Origin: Nymphaea colorata
Lineage: Eukaryota; Streptophyta; Magnoliopsida; Nymphaeales; Nymphaeaceae
Reading direction: 5' to 3'
NCBI RefSeq assembly: GCF_008831285.2
Contig: NC_045148.1
Location: 17,271,002-17,335,001 of the forward strand
Length of the DNA stretch: 64,000 nucleotides
The notes under the pieces are model-generated. The model did no database searches. It saw only the letters and a program-made list of their open reading frames with translations, and was not told where the DNA came from. The translations under genes and the position numbers were made by a program. Positions 1-11,721 of the stretch are shown piece by piece. Position 1 is the first letter of the stretch. Every line of letters begins with the position of its first letter.

Positions 1-1016
1 CTAGAGTGACAACTGTTATTGTGGGCAAATTCAGCCAACTTGACATGTTTATCCCATTCACCCTTCCATTGTAAAACACAAGCTCTTAACATATCTTCAA
101 GAGTCTGAATGGTTTGTTCAGACTGTCCATCTGTCTGCGGATGAAATGTTGTACTTAGTTTCAATTTTGTTCCCAACGCTTCCTGTAACCTTCTCCAAAA
201 CTTGGATGTAAATCTCGGATCTCTGTCAGAGATTATTGATTTAGGAATTCCATGAAGTCTCACAATTTCATCAACATACAAATCTGCCAGACTTTCTAGT
301 GATTGTGAAATCTTGATCGGAAGAAAATGTGCAGATTTAGTTAGGCGGTCTACCACTACCCAAATAGCATCGTGTTGTCGTCGAGTACGTGGTAACCCCA
401 CTACGAAGTCCATTGTGATGTCTTCCCATTTCCATTGAGGAATTTCTATCTGTTGCATCAAACCACCTGGTTTCTGATGTTCCACTTTAACCTGTTGGCA
501 CACCAAGCATCGTGAGACGAACTCAGCAATCTCCTTCTTCATTCCTGGCCACCAAAAGTTTATCCTTAAATTTTGGTACATCTTGGTGCTTCCCGGATGT
601 ATGGTGTATCTCGTTTTGTGTGCCTCTTCAAGCAACTTATTTTTCACCTCTGGATCATTCGGAACCCACAATCTACCATTGAACCACATAGATCCATCGT
701 CATCCTCAGAATAAGAAGTTTCTTCCTTCTTGTGACACTCAAGTTTCAACTTTGCATATTCAGGGCTCTGTTTTTGTTTCTCAATAATTTCATCAAGGAA
801 ACTATCTCTAATTATTCCAGCACACTTCACCTTTCCATTTTCATCTCGCAATGGATGCCATTTTTCAAAGTCTTCCACCAAATTCCAAGTCTGCATTAAT
901 AATCCACTAGCTTTAGCAGGCGTCTTTCTGCTCAGTGCATCGGCTACCACATTAGCCTTTCCTGGATGATACTTTATCTCAAAATTGTAATCTTGATGTC
1001 TTAGATTTAATTTCTT
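1..1016 (-). CDS. Ty3/gypsy integrase with end of RNase H (partial, open to window edge)
   Basis: The minus strand stays open from just below a stop at 1017-1019 to the window edge. It reads the RNase H tail ('ANVVADALSRK'), then the zinc-binding HHCC region (EAH...IHPG, then CLVC, about 530-640), then the catalytic core: Asp in DFVVGLP (about 410), Asp in SDRDPRFTS (about 215) and Glu in TDGQSEQ (about 130). The integrase inserts element cDNA into the host genome in the nucleus. The DDE triad is present in this piece. The C-terminal part lies outside the window. Confidence 0.9.
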
Positions 1017-1019
1017 CTA

Positions 1020-1458
1020 CGAGAACAAATATTTGAGTGATTTGTGGTAAGAAAATACTTCAAATTCCACACCATAGAGATAATGTCTCCATATCTTTAG
1101 TGCATATACCACAGCTCCTAATTCCAAATCATGTGTTGGATAGTTCTTCTCGTGTTGTTTTAGTTGCCTAGAGGCATAAGCTATAACATTGTCCCTTTGC
1201 ATAAGCATTGCTCCATAACTTGTTCCTGAAGCATTCGGTATATACCACAAATCCTTCCCTCCCATTTGGCAGTGTTAGAATTGGGGCACTAGTCAAACTG
1301 TCTTTCAGCATCTGAAAACTCTTCTGACAATCCTCTGTCCACGTAAATTTCACTCCTTTCCGTAGCAGTTTAGTCATTGGGGTTGCAATTTTCGAAAAAT
1401 CCTTGATGAACTTCCTGTAGTAACCTGCCAAGCCAAGAAAACTTCTGATTTCTGACAC
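1020..1458 (-). pseudogene. RT connection and RNase H domain, frameshifted
   Basis: Two overlapping minus-strand frames carry one domain: '[17 protein letters not shown]' (RT thumb/connection, from about 1458) and '[10 protein letters not shown]...[20 protein letters not shown]' (RNase H, down to 1020). The frames switch near 1232-1237, within the first catalytic Asp codon of RNase H, where one extra base breaks the frame. A TAG stop at 1017-1019 stands where a Gln codon is usual in this family. RNase H would degrade the RNA strand during reverse transcription. This copy cannot make it intact. Confidence 0.85.
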
Positions 1459-2702
1459 ATTAGTTGGCGCATTCCATTGTTGGCTGGATCAACTGCCACT
1501 CCCTCCTTAGAGATTACATGTCCCAAGAAATTTACTTTGTCTAGCCAAAACTCACACTTGGAATATTTGGCATACAGTTGATTTTGTCTCAATATCTTCA
1601 TCACTATCTCGAGATGTGCCGCATGCATTGCTTCACATTCTGAGTACACTAGCACATCGTCAATGAACACTATAATGAATCGGTCTAAATACTCATGAAA
1701 TATACGATTCATGAGATCCATAAAAGCTGCTGGGGCATTTGTGAGTCCAAAAGGCATCACTCGAAACTCATAATGCCCATAACGTGTGCGAAATGCTGTT
1801 TTGGGAATATCTTCTTCCTTAATTCGCAATTGATGGTATCCCGACCTCAAGTCTATCTTAGAAAACACTTTTGCTTCTTTTAATTGATCGAATAAGTCTT
1901 CGATTCTAGGCAATGGGTATTTGTTCTTGATTGTAACCTGATTCAACATTCGATAGTCAATACATAATCGCATTGACCCATCTTTCTTCTTCACAAACAG
2001 GACCGGTGCTCCCCAGGGTGACACACTCGGACGAATAAATTGCTTGCCAGCTAAATCTTGTATCTGCTTCTTTAATTTTTCTAGTTCTGCTGGTGCCATT
2101 CTATATGGGGCCTTAGAAATAGGTGCAGTTCCTGGTATCAACTCGATGCCAAACTCCACCTCTCGTACAGGAGGTAATCCAGGTAAATCTTCAAGGAACA
2201 CGTCTGTGTAGTCCTTCACCGTACGCACCTCGCTGATGGGTTTTAATTTCTGCTCGATTGCATCCATGCTAACCAAATATGCAGTGCATCCATTTTCCAT
2301 GTATTTCCTTGCCTTAACTGCTGAGACAACCAACTTTCTTTGATCTTGATGTGTTTTTACTCTAAATTCAATCTTTTGACCATTCTCCAACTGAATCTTC
2401 AACTTCTTCTTTCTGCAATGTATCGTCGCATAGTGATGGTATAACCAATCCATTCCTAGGATTACGTCATACCCCACCATATTCATTACCACCAACTGTG
2501 CTGGTAGTAAATGTTCATGTATTTCTATTTTCACATTTTCTAGATATGTTCTGCATGTGTCTTTGTTTCCCATAGGCGTAGCAACTAATAATTCATAAGG
2601 AATTTTCTTTCTTTCAAATTCTAAAATTTCAGCAAAACTCTTAGAAACAAAAGAATGCAATGCACCAGAGTCAAACAAAACATAAGCCCAACGAGATTGT
2701 AC
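1459..2702 (-). pseudogene. Ty3/gypsy aspartic protease and reverse transcriptase
   Basis: The frame opens with the aspartic protease motif FDSGA (about 2665-2678) and a second protease block 'VILGMDWL' (about 2445). RT follows: '[17 protein letters not shown]', '[13 protein letters not shown]', '[12 protein letters not shown]' and the catalytic FIDDVLVYS (about 1640-1665). The RT domain itself looks intact. Near 1470-1490, just after 'GVAVDP', the frame is lost by a short deletion before the connection domain. Upstream it is joined to gag through a one-base loss near 2700. It acts in cytoplasmic virus-like particles. Confidence 0.92.
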
Positions 2703-3841
2703 AAGAAGGGTACACCTTCAATCACGTCAATAGGTTTCAACTCTTCAACCGTGGTCGTGTAAACTCTCCTAGGTACCTTCTTCTCTGCGGGTTGGTTGGT
2801 TGCACCACGCCTCTGCTCTGCCTCCTTCTTCTTTGGGCACTCACGAATAAAATGACCTTGTGCTCCACAGTAAAGACATGCTCTGATATCTCTGTAACAT
2901 GGTTTACCAGGGTGTTGGCGATGGCACTTGGGGCATTCACCGTCCCCCCTGGATGTTGATGGCCTCTGTCTCTTGAATCTGTCCCCTTGGTTTCCCTTGT
3001 CACTGCGCCTTCTCTTGAACATGTCAGGTCTTGACCTGGATCGCAGAGATTCACTCTTCCTATCTGTCCCTTGCATCCTGTTCCAGCCCTCCTCAAGACG
3101 TGTGGCCATGTCGATAGCATCGTCTAGATCTCTCGGACGACTACTAATTACTTGGTTCTGCAACCCGTCTTTAAGTCCTCTGACGAACTTATTTGCTCGG
3201 TCCGCATCAGCAGTATACACATGGGGGCAATATTTTTCCAGATGTCTGAATTTGACGACGTATTCGTGCAGACTCAAACTCCCTTGCTGAAGCTCCAAGA
3301 ATTCTTGCATGTGTTTCTCCCGTGTGAAGGTTGGGATGTAGGCATGTGTGAAGGCTTTCTTGAATTCTCCCCAAGTCGCTTCGTGATTTGTGAACTTCAC
3401 TTCACGTTGCGTCCGCCACCATTCCTTAGCATCTCCTTTAAGCATAAAGGTTCCATACCGAACCTTCTTCTTGTTAGGAACTTCCAGGGTGGTAAAGATC
3501 TCCTCAGTTTCTATTATCCACTGTTCAGCATCGTCAGCAGTGCATTTCCCATGAAACTTCGGAGGGTGCAAGCTCATAAACTGTTGGTGAGTTACTCCCC
3601 TTGCCTCACCATTTGTCGTTCTGTTTGTATCCGCACTTGTTCCTCCTGAAGAAGTATTCTGCATCAGGCTATACATCAATCCTATCATCATCTGCAAAGT
3701 GTTCATGATGAATGTTTGTTGTTGTTGGATGTTTCTACCAGGCGTCCTAGGTCCAGTAGGATGAGCCTCCGTGTTCTGGTTCCCGTTGTTGCGAGGAGTT
3801 CTCCCTCCTCCACTAACACTCCCTCCTCTAGTGCGTGCCAT
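2703..3841 (-). pseudogene. Ty3/gypsy gag with two zinc knuckles
   Basis: The start Met at 3839-3841 (MARTRGG...) is preferred over a Met 15 codons further upstream, because similar gags begin with a basic MARTR-like stretch. The central retrotransposon gag domain holds 'AEQWI', 'AKEWWR' and 'SLHEYVVKFRHLEKYCP'. Two zinc knuckles follow: CPKCHRQHPGKPC (one residue short of canonical) and CLYCGAQGHFIREC (CX2CX4HX4C). Gag forms the virus-like particle and binds element RNA. The gag frame runs into the protease frame with a one-base shift near 2700; it looks like a mutation rather than programmed frameshifting, because the protease motif would be in phase without it. Confidence 0.88.
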
Positions 3842-4019
3842 TGAACTACACCGCCCAGAGGAAACAAATAAGAATACGTAAAGCAATTCATTAGAACTAC
3901 CACAAAAATATGAAACTCAATATTATCATCGAAATCTAAACACCCTTCTTTAACAGGGTTGGATGACTTTCCTCTGCTTGTGATCGACATTGGCATTGGA
4001 CATGGACTCTAGACACTGT

Positions 4020-4031
4020 GCTCTGATACCA
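4020..4031 (-). other. Primer binding site, initiator Met-tRNA type
   Basis: The minus strand reads TGGTATCAGAGC, the standard plant match to the 3' end of initiator Met-tRNA, two bases inside the LTR end. It primes minus-strand cDNA synthesis. Confidence 0.9.
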
Positions 4032-4033
4032 AA

Positions 4034-6877
4034 TGTCACGACCCAATTTTTGAAACCAAAAATTTTCTTTCATTTCTATAATAGCGGAAGCAATATTGAG
4101 TCATGACCAGAACATAAAGAAATCAGACATTGTTTTATTTCAATAATAAAATACTTGGACCCAAACAACTAAAATAAACACAAGTCTCCAAAACCGACGC
4201 ACTGTCCAGAATGCCAATGCCCATCCATCACAAAGCCTGAGGTCGTCACTCCAAGAGCCCAAATCTATCAAGGACTACCTGTAGAGATAGAAAGAAGGGT
4301 CAGAATTCCTCTGAGTATGGAAAAAATCCAGCCATGAATGAAACATAGCCCAACAAAATAATATCTGATTTTTATAAAACACATGTCTTCAAATCTTAAC
4401 ACATATTACCGTTATGACTCATTAACAGAAACAAAACGAGGTGTGCACAACCTCCAAAATTTCGTAGGCTTCCAACCGTGGTTCTCTGACAATGTCATGG
4501 TCATCGTGTCGAGCAACAGAAATCCCCATGGGCACTCACGGGCAGAACAAAACATACCATCACCAGGCGATCCAACGGATCGAGGGTACCTGAAGTGAAT
4601 TCTCTTGAGATATCCCAGATCGCCGCTGCAGCAGCATGGCCCCCTAGGAACCCGGTTTGAGGGACCAGGAGATGTCTCTCTCCCAACACAGCAGCAGTAC
4701 CCTGGGCCCTTGTGCCGCCCAATACCCTGTGGGCCCTCCAGTACAGACAGAGGAGTGAGCGACAAAAGGGAACTCTCGCGCATCACCCATCTCGGGAAAA
4801 ACCAAACACTGGGCAAAACAGAAAGCTCGCACTCGCATAAACCATCGCACAAAGTCCACGTTTCGCCTTCGAATTTCAAAAGTGAGGGTTTGCCAATGCT
4901 AGACATTGTCTAGTACCTCTCACAGAAAACGCCCTCAGGCTCGGTTTCCCAAACAGAATAATTCAGCCATTTTAAGTCTTAATTTAATGGCACCAGAACA
5001 AGATCGATAAGACATGCAACGGTATAAAGCATATCACATCCATACTAAACACAAAAATCACTATTTCAAAACAAGGGGGTTCAACACCCTTTTTCCTGAA
5101 ATTTAAATAATACAAAAGGTACCACAGAGCAATAATGCATAAAATTATGGTTTTTCCAACGAAATTGCAAACAAATTTATAAAACCCTCTTTTGGAAATT
5201 TTAAGAATTCAAAGGGTACTGATTCACAATTTCGAAGGAGTTCTTTGGTTCTCATGGAAAATAACTTTTGCGGAACCCTTTTTAAAGATGCTTTTAGCAA
5301 AAACATTGCGGCATGCATTAATAAGAATTATAACAGCCTTTTCATCAATTTTGCTAAAGAGGTGGACCCGTTTTGTAATTTTTGAGTTTTGATACAAAAA
5401 TGGATCACACTCGTTTTTCTTGATTTCTCGCCCTCATTTTCTCTCTCTTCGCGTGGGAGCGCCTCCCTCCTCTCGCTCGACCGACAGTGGTGCTTCGCTC
5501 TTCCTCAAATGGAAACGAACCAGTGAGAGAGGAGCGTCTTCCTCTCACGAGCTCCCCTTCTTCTTCATCTCATTCGTGCAGCCAGGGAATCTCCTTCTGT
5601 CTCCAACGAAAACAAACCCGAGAGAGGGATCTCCTTCTCCCGCGAGACCCCTTGCTCAGGTTCTTCAAACGCTGCTCCAACCGACAGTCCGACACTCTCA
5701 ACCACCACCTCCTTCTCTGCTGCTCCCGTTTCTCAACCCAGTCACCGTTAGGAAGACCTCCCAATCCAGGTGCGTCTCTCCCTCGACTGCCGCTTTCTTT
5801 GTGACGAGGAAGAATCGGCAGCAAGGAGGAGCGACAGGAGGAAGCCTGCGTCTTCAATGTCGTGTTAATCTCTTTCCCCCAAATCGCCTCTGCTGCAACT
5901 ACGGGAAAGACGACTGGTATCGACGACTGATTCCGCTCATTGATGGCGGCACTTCCTTCCCTTTCTCTTATTTATTGCTGATTTTGGTTTATCCCTAGTC
6001 GAGCAGAGCAGACCTGCCTTCTGCCGGTGAAGCCTCAAACTGTTCTCTCTTATTATTATTAATTTATCAAAGCAGGTTCGGGAAGGCCACAGAGTCTTCT
6101 TCTCTTCAAATCTGTGTTGCACGTTCTGTAGCCAAACCCTCTCAGAGGGGTTTCGTATCATATTTTTCTTTTGTGTGATGATGTATTAGGTTTTAGGGTC
6201 ATCTGTGGTCTCAGTTCTTCATGGATGAAACGAAAATATACACGGCTACAAGAACCCGAGGATTTCAAACTCAACCAGAACTAACATGCCTTATTCCTAG
6301 CATGCTTGCTTCTCGAAAATCAGAGGCGAATCGAAGAGCATTGTGTAACATTAACATCATACAACGGCTCATGCATAGGTTCATGTCTAGGCATATAAAT
6401 TCATAAATCCACATTGCATATATGAATCTAACATGCTTCATTTCTAGAACCTCTTGCTTGGATTCGTCTCTAGGCATATGCATATACAGATTCACTTATA
6501 AACATATCTACCCACTGAAAATCAACCAAGAAATATACGGCTACATGCTTCATTCAAAACTGAAATTTCCCATACTTGTTAAAGAAATCAGATTTCTGCA
6601 ACCGTCTCTTTGTTTCTCTTCCACAGCCCCTACACACGATCTTCTCCAAGAAAAGAGCAGATATGAGAGCCTATCTCCCTCTCCCTCTCAATTTCTCCTT
6701 TGCTGGAACTTCCTGTTTATGATGGCAGTAAAAGGAATAGTTATTTGTTGAACAAGAAGGTTAAATACACCCTCGACAATGCCCTCTTTTTGCCATACGA
6801 GTTTTACTTTTAGTTTCTTTTTTCCCCACTCCATTTCCTCTTTGCAGTTATAACCTCCCATTATGGTAAACGTGACA
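4034..6877 (-). repeat. 5' LTR of the Ty3/gypsy element (outer end tentative)
   Basis: The inner end is firm: on the plus strand TGTCACGACCC starts at 4034, two bases from the primer site. The outer end is proposed at 6877 because the sequence there reads ...CGTGACA, an exact 7-bp inverted match to TGTCACG. That gives an LTR of 2844 bp, long but usual for this lineage. No second LTR is in the window for comparison. The stretch 5420-6000 is CT-rich on the plus strand and holds a 192-codon open frame that I do not take as a gene; on the minus strand it would lie in the LTR transcribed region. Nothing else is recognised in 6000-6870. Confidence 0.6.
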
Positions 6878-7113
6878 GTTACAAAAAGATAAGAGAAAAA
6901 AAAAAAAGAAATCGTGGGTCTTACATGTTGCATCCAAGATATTTTTTTCATTCATTTTCTCTTTCTTTCTCCAAAGTCGTGAAAATGTGCTCTTACTGCA
7001 TTCACTTGCACATTGAAAGAGAGTTTCTTACTTTGGAGTGGACTTGTAAACAAGTTATTGTGCATGTTATGGGAGTTGAAGATGCGAGGGAGGGAGAGAA
7101 AAAGTTGAAAGAA

Positions 7114-7266
7114 GGGGCGGAGTCAGAATTTTTTCATAAGGTTGACCGAATTAAAATTAATTATATATATAGCAAGTGATATTTTTAAAAATTTACATAT
7201 AATGTTTTAAAAAAATTTTGAGTGGGGCTAGAGCCCATGTGGACCCACCTTGGCTCTGCCCTTGGA
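7114..7266. mobile_element. MITE-like insertion (153 bp), hAT-type
   Basis: The related copy at 58,430 lacks this piece, so the edges can be read by comparison. Flanks are TGAAAGAA (7106-7113) and TCAAAGAA (7267-7274), an 8-bp duplication with one mismatch. The ends are imperfect inverted repeats: GGGGCGGAGTCA on the left and TGGCTCTGCCCTTGG on the right. There is no coding capacity. Confidence 0.6.
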
Positions 7267-7808
7267 TCAAAGAAATGGCAAAGTGGGTTAATGTCAAGTT
7301 GGACGGATGTATTGAAATTTGTTTATGTCTCGAATCCCTGCCAAGAAATTCAAATGATCCACCTAATCTAAATCCATTCCAAATTTCCAATCGAATGGAA
7401 CCCATTAGGTTTTAAACTTTTTTGGAACTAGACAACAAGTTGTCAAAGAAAAATGAACTAAAAACTCAGAGAGGCGTATCTGTTGTTTTTCTAGTTTATA
7501 ATTTCTCATTTTATCCAGATCCAGTACACTGAATTGTGGGCCTGTCATGAGACATTAACGCCCGTGTGCTTGGTAGATCTGAGGCTGATAGAAATCCCCG
7601 TGTATGGGGTTCATGAATTAAACAAATGCTGGGTCTCACCACTATCTAAAAATGGGGATTTTAGATTTTCATTGTGTGGGAAGTGCTTCAAATCCTCGTG
7701 TCTGATATCCTAACCTCATCTCATTGGATCTCAGGTCAAAGGTAAACAAATGTCACACGCACTACTTGTTTAATTGTTAGGTCAAGATGATAGGCAACTT
7801 TTAGATCA

Positions 7809-7809
<1 letters not shown>

Positions 7810-7848
<39 letters not shown>

Positions 7849-7893
7849 GGGATTTTATATATATATAGGGAGAGAGAGAGAGAGAGAGGGAGA
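7810..7893. repeat. Self-complementary microsatellite (TC)n(TA)n ... (TA)n(GA)n
   Basis: A TC tract and a TA tract are followed by a short spacer, a second TA tract and a GA tract, so the two halves can pair. The related L module at 51,513-51,610 has only the (TC)n(TA)n half. Confidence 0.8.
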
Positions 7894-8419
7894 GCAAAAT
7901 TGATTTTTTAGTTTTCAGGTAAGCAAAAACTATAAAAGGGCAAAACAATCAACAAACTGAAGATATGAAGCTTAGGCTTAGACATTTTTTGCAAGGCAGT
8001 TATTAACAAAAACTCCTAATATGGCCATGAAGAAATGACATGAGCTATGACAACTACTAATATTAAATGGGCGGGGGAGATGATAAAATGGTAGAAGTGT
8101 CAAAATTAGTTGTCATACTTGACAAAACGTTGTACTAGGTCGCATATACTTCAAACGTCCAATTCTTGCAACGTTCAAATTTTCAGCCATACTTCTCCTC
8201 CTAGTTAAGCGTTCTCTTTTTAAGAAAGCTTTATTTTCATAAAAAGGAAAATTTTCTTGTCCGTTCTAAGTAGACATTGTAAAACAAAGTGCTGTCTCTT
8301 TGAATATATATCATAGTGCATAATGAAAGAAGTAAGTTTTACTCGCCATTTCTGGTTAGCCTCTCTTTTCTTTTATGCATTTTCTATGAAGAATAAATTC
8401 CACATAGTATCAAACCTAT

Positions 8420-10279
8420 GTGTTCATGGCCGAGTGCAGAGCTAACGAGATCAGCAATGGATGTCAATCTGGTGATGATTCTGATCTCAACATCAATGGT
8501 GCTGATACATCTCAAGTGTTGTCTGACCCTTTTTATATTCATCACTCTGATAATCCTGAAATTGCTTTGGTGTCTCAAAATTTTAATGGAGAAAATTATG
8601 GGATGTGGAGTAGGGCTATGCTGATGGCTCTCCCGGCAAAAAGTAAGTTCCGTTTTATAGATGGTTTAGTTACAGAACCAAATCAGGGTGACCCTAACCA
8701 TCATATGTGGATTAGATGCAACAATCTTATAATGTCTTGAATCTAGAATTCAGTCACTAAGGATAATTTAGCAAGCATCATATACTCTTGCTCCTCTGAT
8801 TTATCAAATCCATAGTGCCATATGCCACCTACAACAAGATACTATGTCCATTGCATCATGATATACCAAGCTAAAATTTCTTTGAGATGAGCTTAGTTCC
8901 AGCTCTCTCATTCCAATTTGCTCATGTGGTGCTATGAAGACATACTCTGGAGAAATCCAAGGAGAATGTGTTATGCAATTTCTTATGGGTCTAACTAACT
9001 CTTACAACACAATTAGAGGGCAAATCCTACTTGTTGACCCTCTCCCAAATGTAAACAAAGTCTATGCTATGATATTACAAGAAGACAAACAAGGGGAAGC
9101 ACGTCTATCAAGTTCAGTCAATGACACAACCTTATCTATCATGAAAAGCAATAAAAAAAAAGTTTTCCCAAGAGAATAGTGCTAGATTTCAACAAAACAG
9201 AGGAGGACACCAAAACAGACCAGTTTGTAGTTATTGCCAAGGTGGTGGACACATCAAAGGGAAATGTTTCAAATTAATTGGGAACCCACCAGGCCACCAA
9301 TTCTATGATTCCAGCTTTAAACAGACTATTGCAGCCAATGTGAGTAAAAAACAAATCAACAAAGATCTAAAATACATTTTTACTAATGACGTCTATAGTC
9401 AAGGCAGTGGAGGACAAGATACTAAATGCGTCGCACTAGCCTTCACCCTTGAACAATATCACAGACTTCTATCCTTGGTGAAGGACCAGCCAGACAACAT
9501 CAATTTTGCAGGTAATATAGTCTACACAGGTAACAATTGTTGAACTAATTTACATTCTTTTACTTGGATTATCAACTAGAGATCCAGTCAGCATAGATGC
9601 TCTAATGCACATGCACTTCAGAAGTTAAAAACGTGCAATGTGCCTGTAACATTACAAATAGGAAAATTCTCTTAGTACATCAGATCGATAAAATATCTAT
9701 GTCTTCATTTAAAATAGATGACGTGTCATATATACCATCATTCAAGGTCAATTTGCTCTCTGTTAGTGAACTTACTAAAAGCTTAAAGTGTTCTATAACT
9801 TTTTTTATGATCATTGTGTTATGTAGGACCTGGCATCGAAGATGATGATTGGTTGGTGTGAGGTGAAAGGTGGTTTGTATGTTCTTCAACATGGACCAAT
9901 GTGTGCTCACACCAATTTTACACTTTCTTCGCATGAACTTTGGCATAAGAGATTAGGTCAACTCTCATCTTCTCGTTTGAAATTAGTAAACAAAAATTTA
10001 GGTTTAAGTCTTCATTTAAATAAAAATCATATATGTGATGTGTGTCATCGTGCAAAACATTTGTTTTATATAACTCAGCCTTTTCCGGTAAGAAAAAAAT
10101 ATAAAAGGGTCAACCTTTTACCGAACAACCAACCAACTAAAGATATGCAACATAGGCTGAAGACATTTTTTACGAGACCATTATTAAAAAATGAGGCTTC
10201 ACGTAAATGTTTTCTTTATCTACACAATCCTTTCTATTCGACCAAGGAGATTAATGACATCTTAGGTTTCCAACTATGA
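8420..10279 (+). pseudogene. Cop-N copy A: copia gag, zinc knuckle, protease and GAG-pre-integrase, decayed
   Basis: A degenerate primer site (tagtatcaaacc) lies at 8405. Gag begins near 8420 and reads 'PFYIHHSDN...LVSQNFNGENYGMWSRAML', a plant Ty1/copia gag, then stops at 8738-8740. A second gag part is at 8934-9179 ('MGLTNSYNTIRGQILLVDPLP'), and a knuckle CSYCQGGGHIKGKC at about 9223-9267. The protease site near 9575 is ruined (an IIN-stop where IIDSGA is expected). The GAG-pre-integrase domain at 9842-10,080 keeps 'LWHKRLGQLSSSRL' and 'CDVCHRAKH'. Integrase core, RT and RNase H are absent; after the pre-integrase the sequence runs into non-coding DNA shared with the L module. Confidence 0.85.
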
Positions 10280-10299
10280 CATTTTTTCTGCCATAGAGG

Positions 10300-10790
10300 T
10301 TGGTGTGCTGACATTGCTGGCGCAACCTCATTTATAGTTAAAATCTTCTCTTATTAGGATTTTTTAGAATTTCATCAAGTTGATTCATGGCATCTTGAAT
10401 TTCCATTTATAGAGGTTGGTGGTTCGCATAAGTTTTCAGAAGAATCACACAGTATCCAAAGGCGATTGCTAATCAAATTTGTATTGAAATCCAATTCTAC
10501 AACCCCTACAAGGAAAATATTGAAGCAAAATAGGGCTTAAAAGGAATAGTTCATCACTAAAAATCTCAAAATAAACAAGAAGTCAGAATGGTGGAGAGAC
10601 TTTAGTATTCCTTCCCTTCTAATCCAGCACCAAGCAGCCCTGAGAAGATAAAATCTCTCATTTTTATGACTTCAATGGTTTTCCTTATGTAGCGAGAAGG
10701 AATCTCATGGCTGAGAGGAGGTGAGCTATTTATTGGCTCATGGAAGTCTTAGGCAAGCACAGCAACAAATTGTAAGCAGGAGCATGTGTG
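10300..10790 (+). repeat. X module, copy 1
   Basis: A roughly 480-bp non-coding block found six times in the window (here, 26,395, 33,365, 35,790, 54,070, 62,480), always in the same orientation and, except at 35,790, right after a Cop-N pre-integrase. Landmarks are 'caacctcatttatagttaaa', 'ccaattctacaacccct', 'taatccagcaccaagcagcc' and the end 'ggcaagcacaccaacaaa'. I see no domain. It is likely the 3' part of the Cop-N element or something long fused to it. Confidence 0.7.
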
Positions 10791-10834
10791 AAGATGGGGA
10801 TGGATCATGTGGAGGCAGGTTCCTCAAACGATGT

Positions 10835-11700
10835 CACAGACTTCTATCCTGGTGAAGGACCAGCCAAACAACATCAATTTTGCAAGTAATATAACCTGCT
10901 CAGGTAAAAATTGTTCAACTAATTTACATTCTGTTACTTGGATTATCAATTCAAGAGCCGGTCAGCATAGATGCTCTGATGCATATGCACTTCAGAAATT
11001 AAAAATGTGCAATGTGCCTGTAACAGCATAAATGCGAGAATTCTCTTAGTACATCAGATTGGTAAAATATCTATGTCTTCATTTAAAATAGATGACGTGT
11101 TATATATACCATCATTCAAGTCAATTTGCTCTCTGTTGGCGAATTTATTAAAAGCTTAAAGTGTTCCTTAACTTTTTTTTTTTTCTGATCATTGTGTTAC
11201 CCAACACGTAGCATCGAAGATGACGATTGGTCGGTGTGAAGTGAAAGACGGCCTGTATGTTCTTCAACAAGGACGAACATGTGCTGACACCTATTTTTTT
11301 CTTTCTTCGCATGAACTTAGGCATAAGAGATTAGGTCATCTCTCATCTTCTCGTTTGAATTTAGTAAACAAAAATTTAGGTTTAAGTCTTGATTTGAAAA
11401 ATAATCATATGTATGTTGTGTATCATTGTGCTAAACATTGGTTTTACATAACTCTGCTTTTTCTGGTAAGTGAAAAATATGAAAGGGTCAGCCTTTTGCC
11501 AAACAACCAACCAATTAAAGATATGCAATGTAGGCTGAAGACATTTTTTACGAGACAGTTATTAAAAGATGAGGCTTCACTTAAACGTTTTCTTCATCTA
11601 CACGATCCCTTTTAGTCGACCAAAGAGATTAATGACATCTTAAGTTGCCAACTATGACATTTTTTGTGCCGTAGAGGTTGGTGTGATGACATTGCTGGCA
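10835..11700 (+). pseudogene. Cop-N copy A2: partial protease and GAG-pre-integrase, tandem to copy A
   Basis: This repeats the 9470-10,320 part of copy A in the same orientation, beginning abruptly inside the coding region ('CACAGACTTCTATCC'). The protease site reads IINSRAGQH, without the catalytic DSGA. The pre-integrase at 11,220-11,460 keeps 'LRHKRLGHLSSSRL'. The X module that should follow is cut after about 30 bp (11,720) by palindrome F4. Confidence 0.78.
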
Positions 11701-11721
11701 CAACCTCATTTATGGTTAAAA

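Larger units (their letters stand above)
1..6877 (-). mobile_element. Ty3/gypsy LTR retrotransposon, chromovirus-like, partial (cut by window start)
   Basis: Read on the minus strand the order is LTR, primer binding site, gag, protease, RT, RNase H, integrase, which is the Ty3/gypsy order. The element leaves the window inside the integrase, so the second LTR and target duplication cannot be seen. RT sequence (FIDDVLVYS catalytic box), a C-terminal integrase with an HHCC finger and two CCHC-type gag knuckles fit a plant chromovirus such as Tekay/Del; the lineage is an inference. At least three frameshift-type lesions and one stop break the polyprotein, so this copy is dead. Confidence 0.9.
6955..8404 (+). 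repeat. L module: LTR-like region upstream of Cop-N copy A
   Basis: The sequence from about 6955 to 8404 is shared in whole or part with 25,020-25,445, 51,018-52,157 and 58,300-60,780. Landmarks are 'gagagtttcttac', 'ttttttggaactagacaaca' and 'attttagattttc'. It sits directly before a tRNA-Met primer-like site (8405) and gag, so it is best read as the LTR of a copia-derived family. No second copy flanks the gag in the expected 3' position. A small MITE (7114-7266) and a (TC)n(TA)n...(TA)n(GA)n self-complementary tract (7810-7893) interrupt it. Confidence 0.6.

Noticed and set aside
1695-1883. Plus-strand frames across the gypsy region (1695-1883, 2660-2959, 2928-3290, 3152-3649)
   Set aside because: Shadows of the minus-strand gag-pol.
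5420-5998. 192-codon plus-strand frame
   Set aside because: It lies inside the proposed gypsy LTR, is rich in Ser/Pro/Arg from CT-rich DNA and has no domain; overlapping frames on both strands are equally open.
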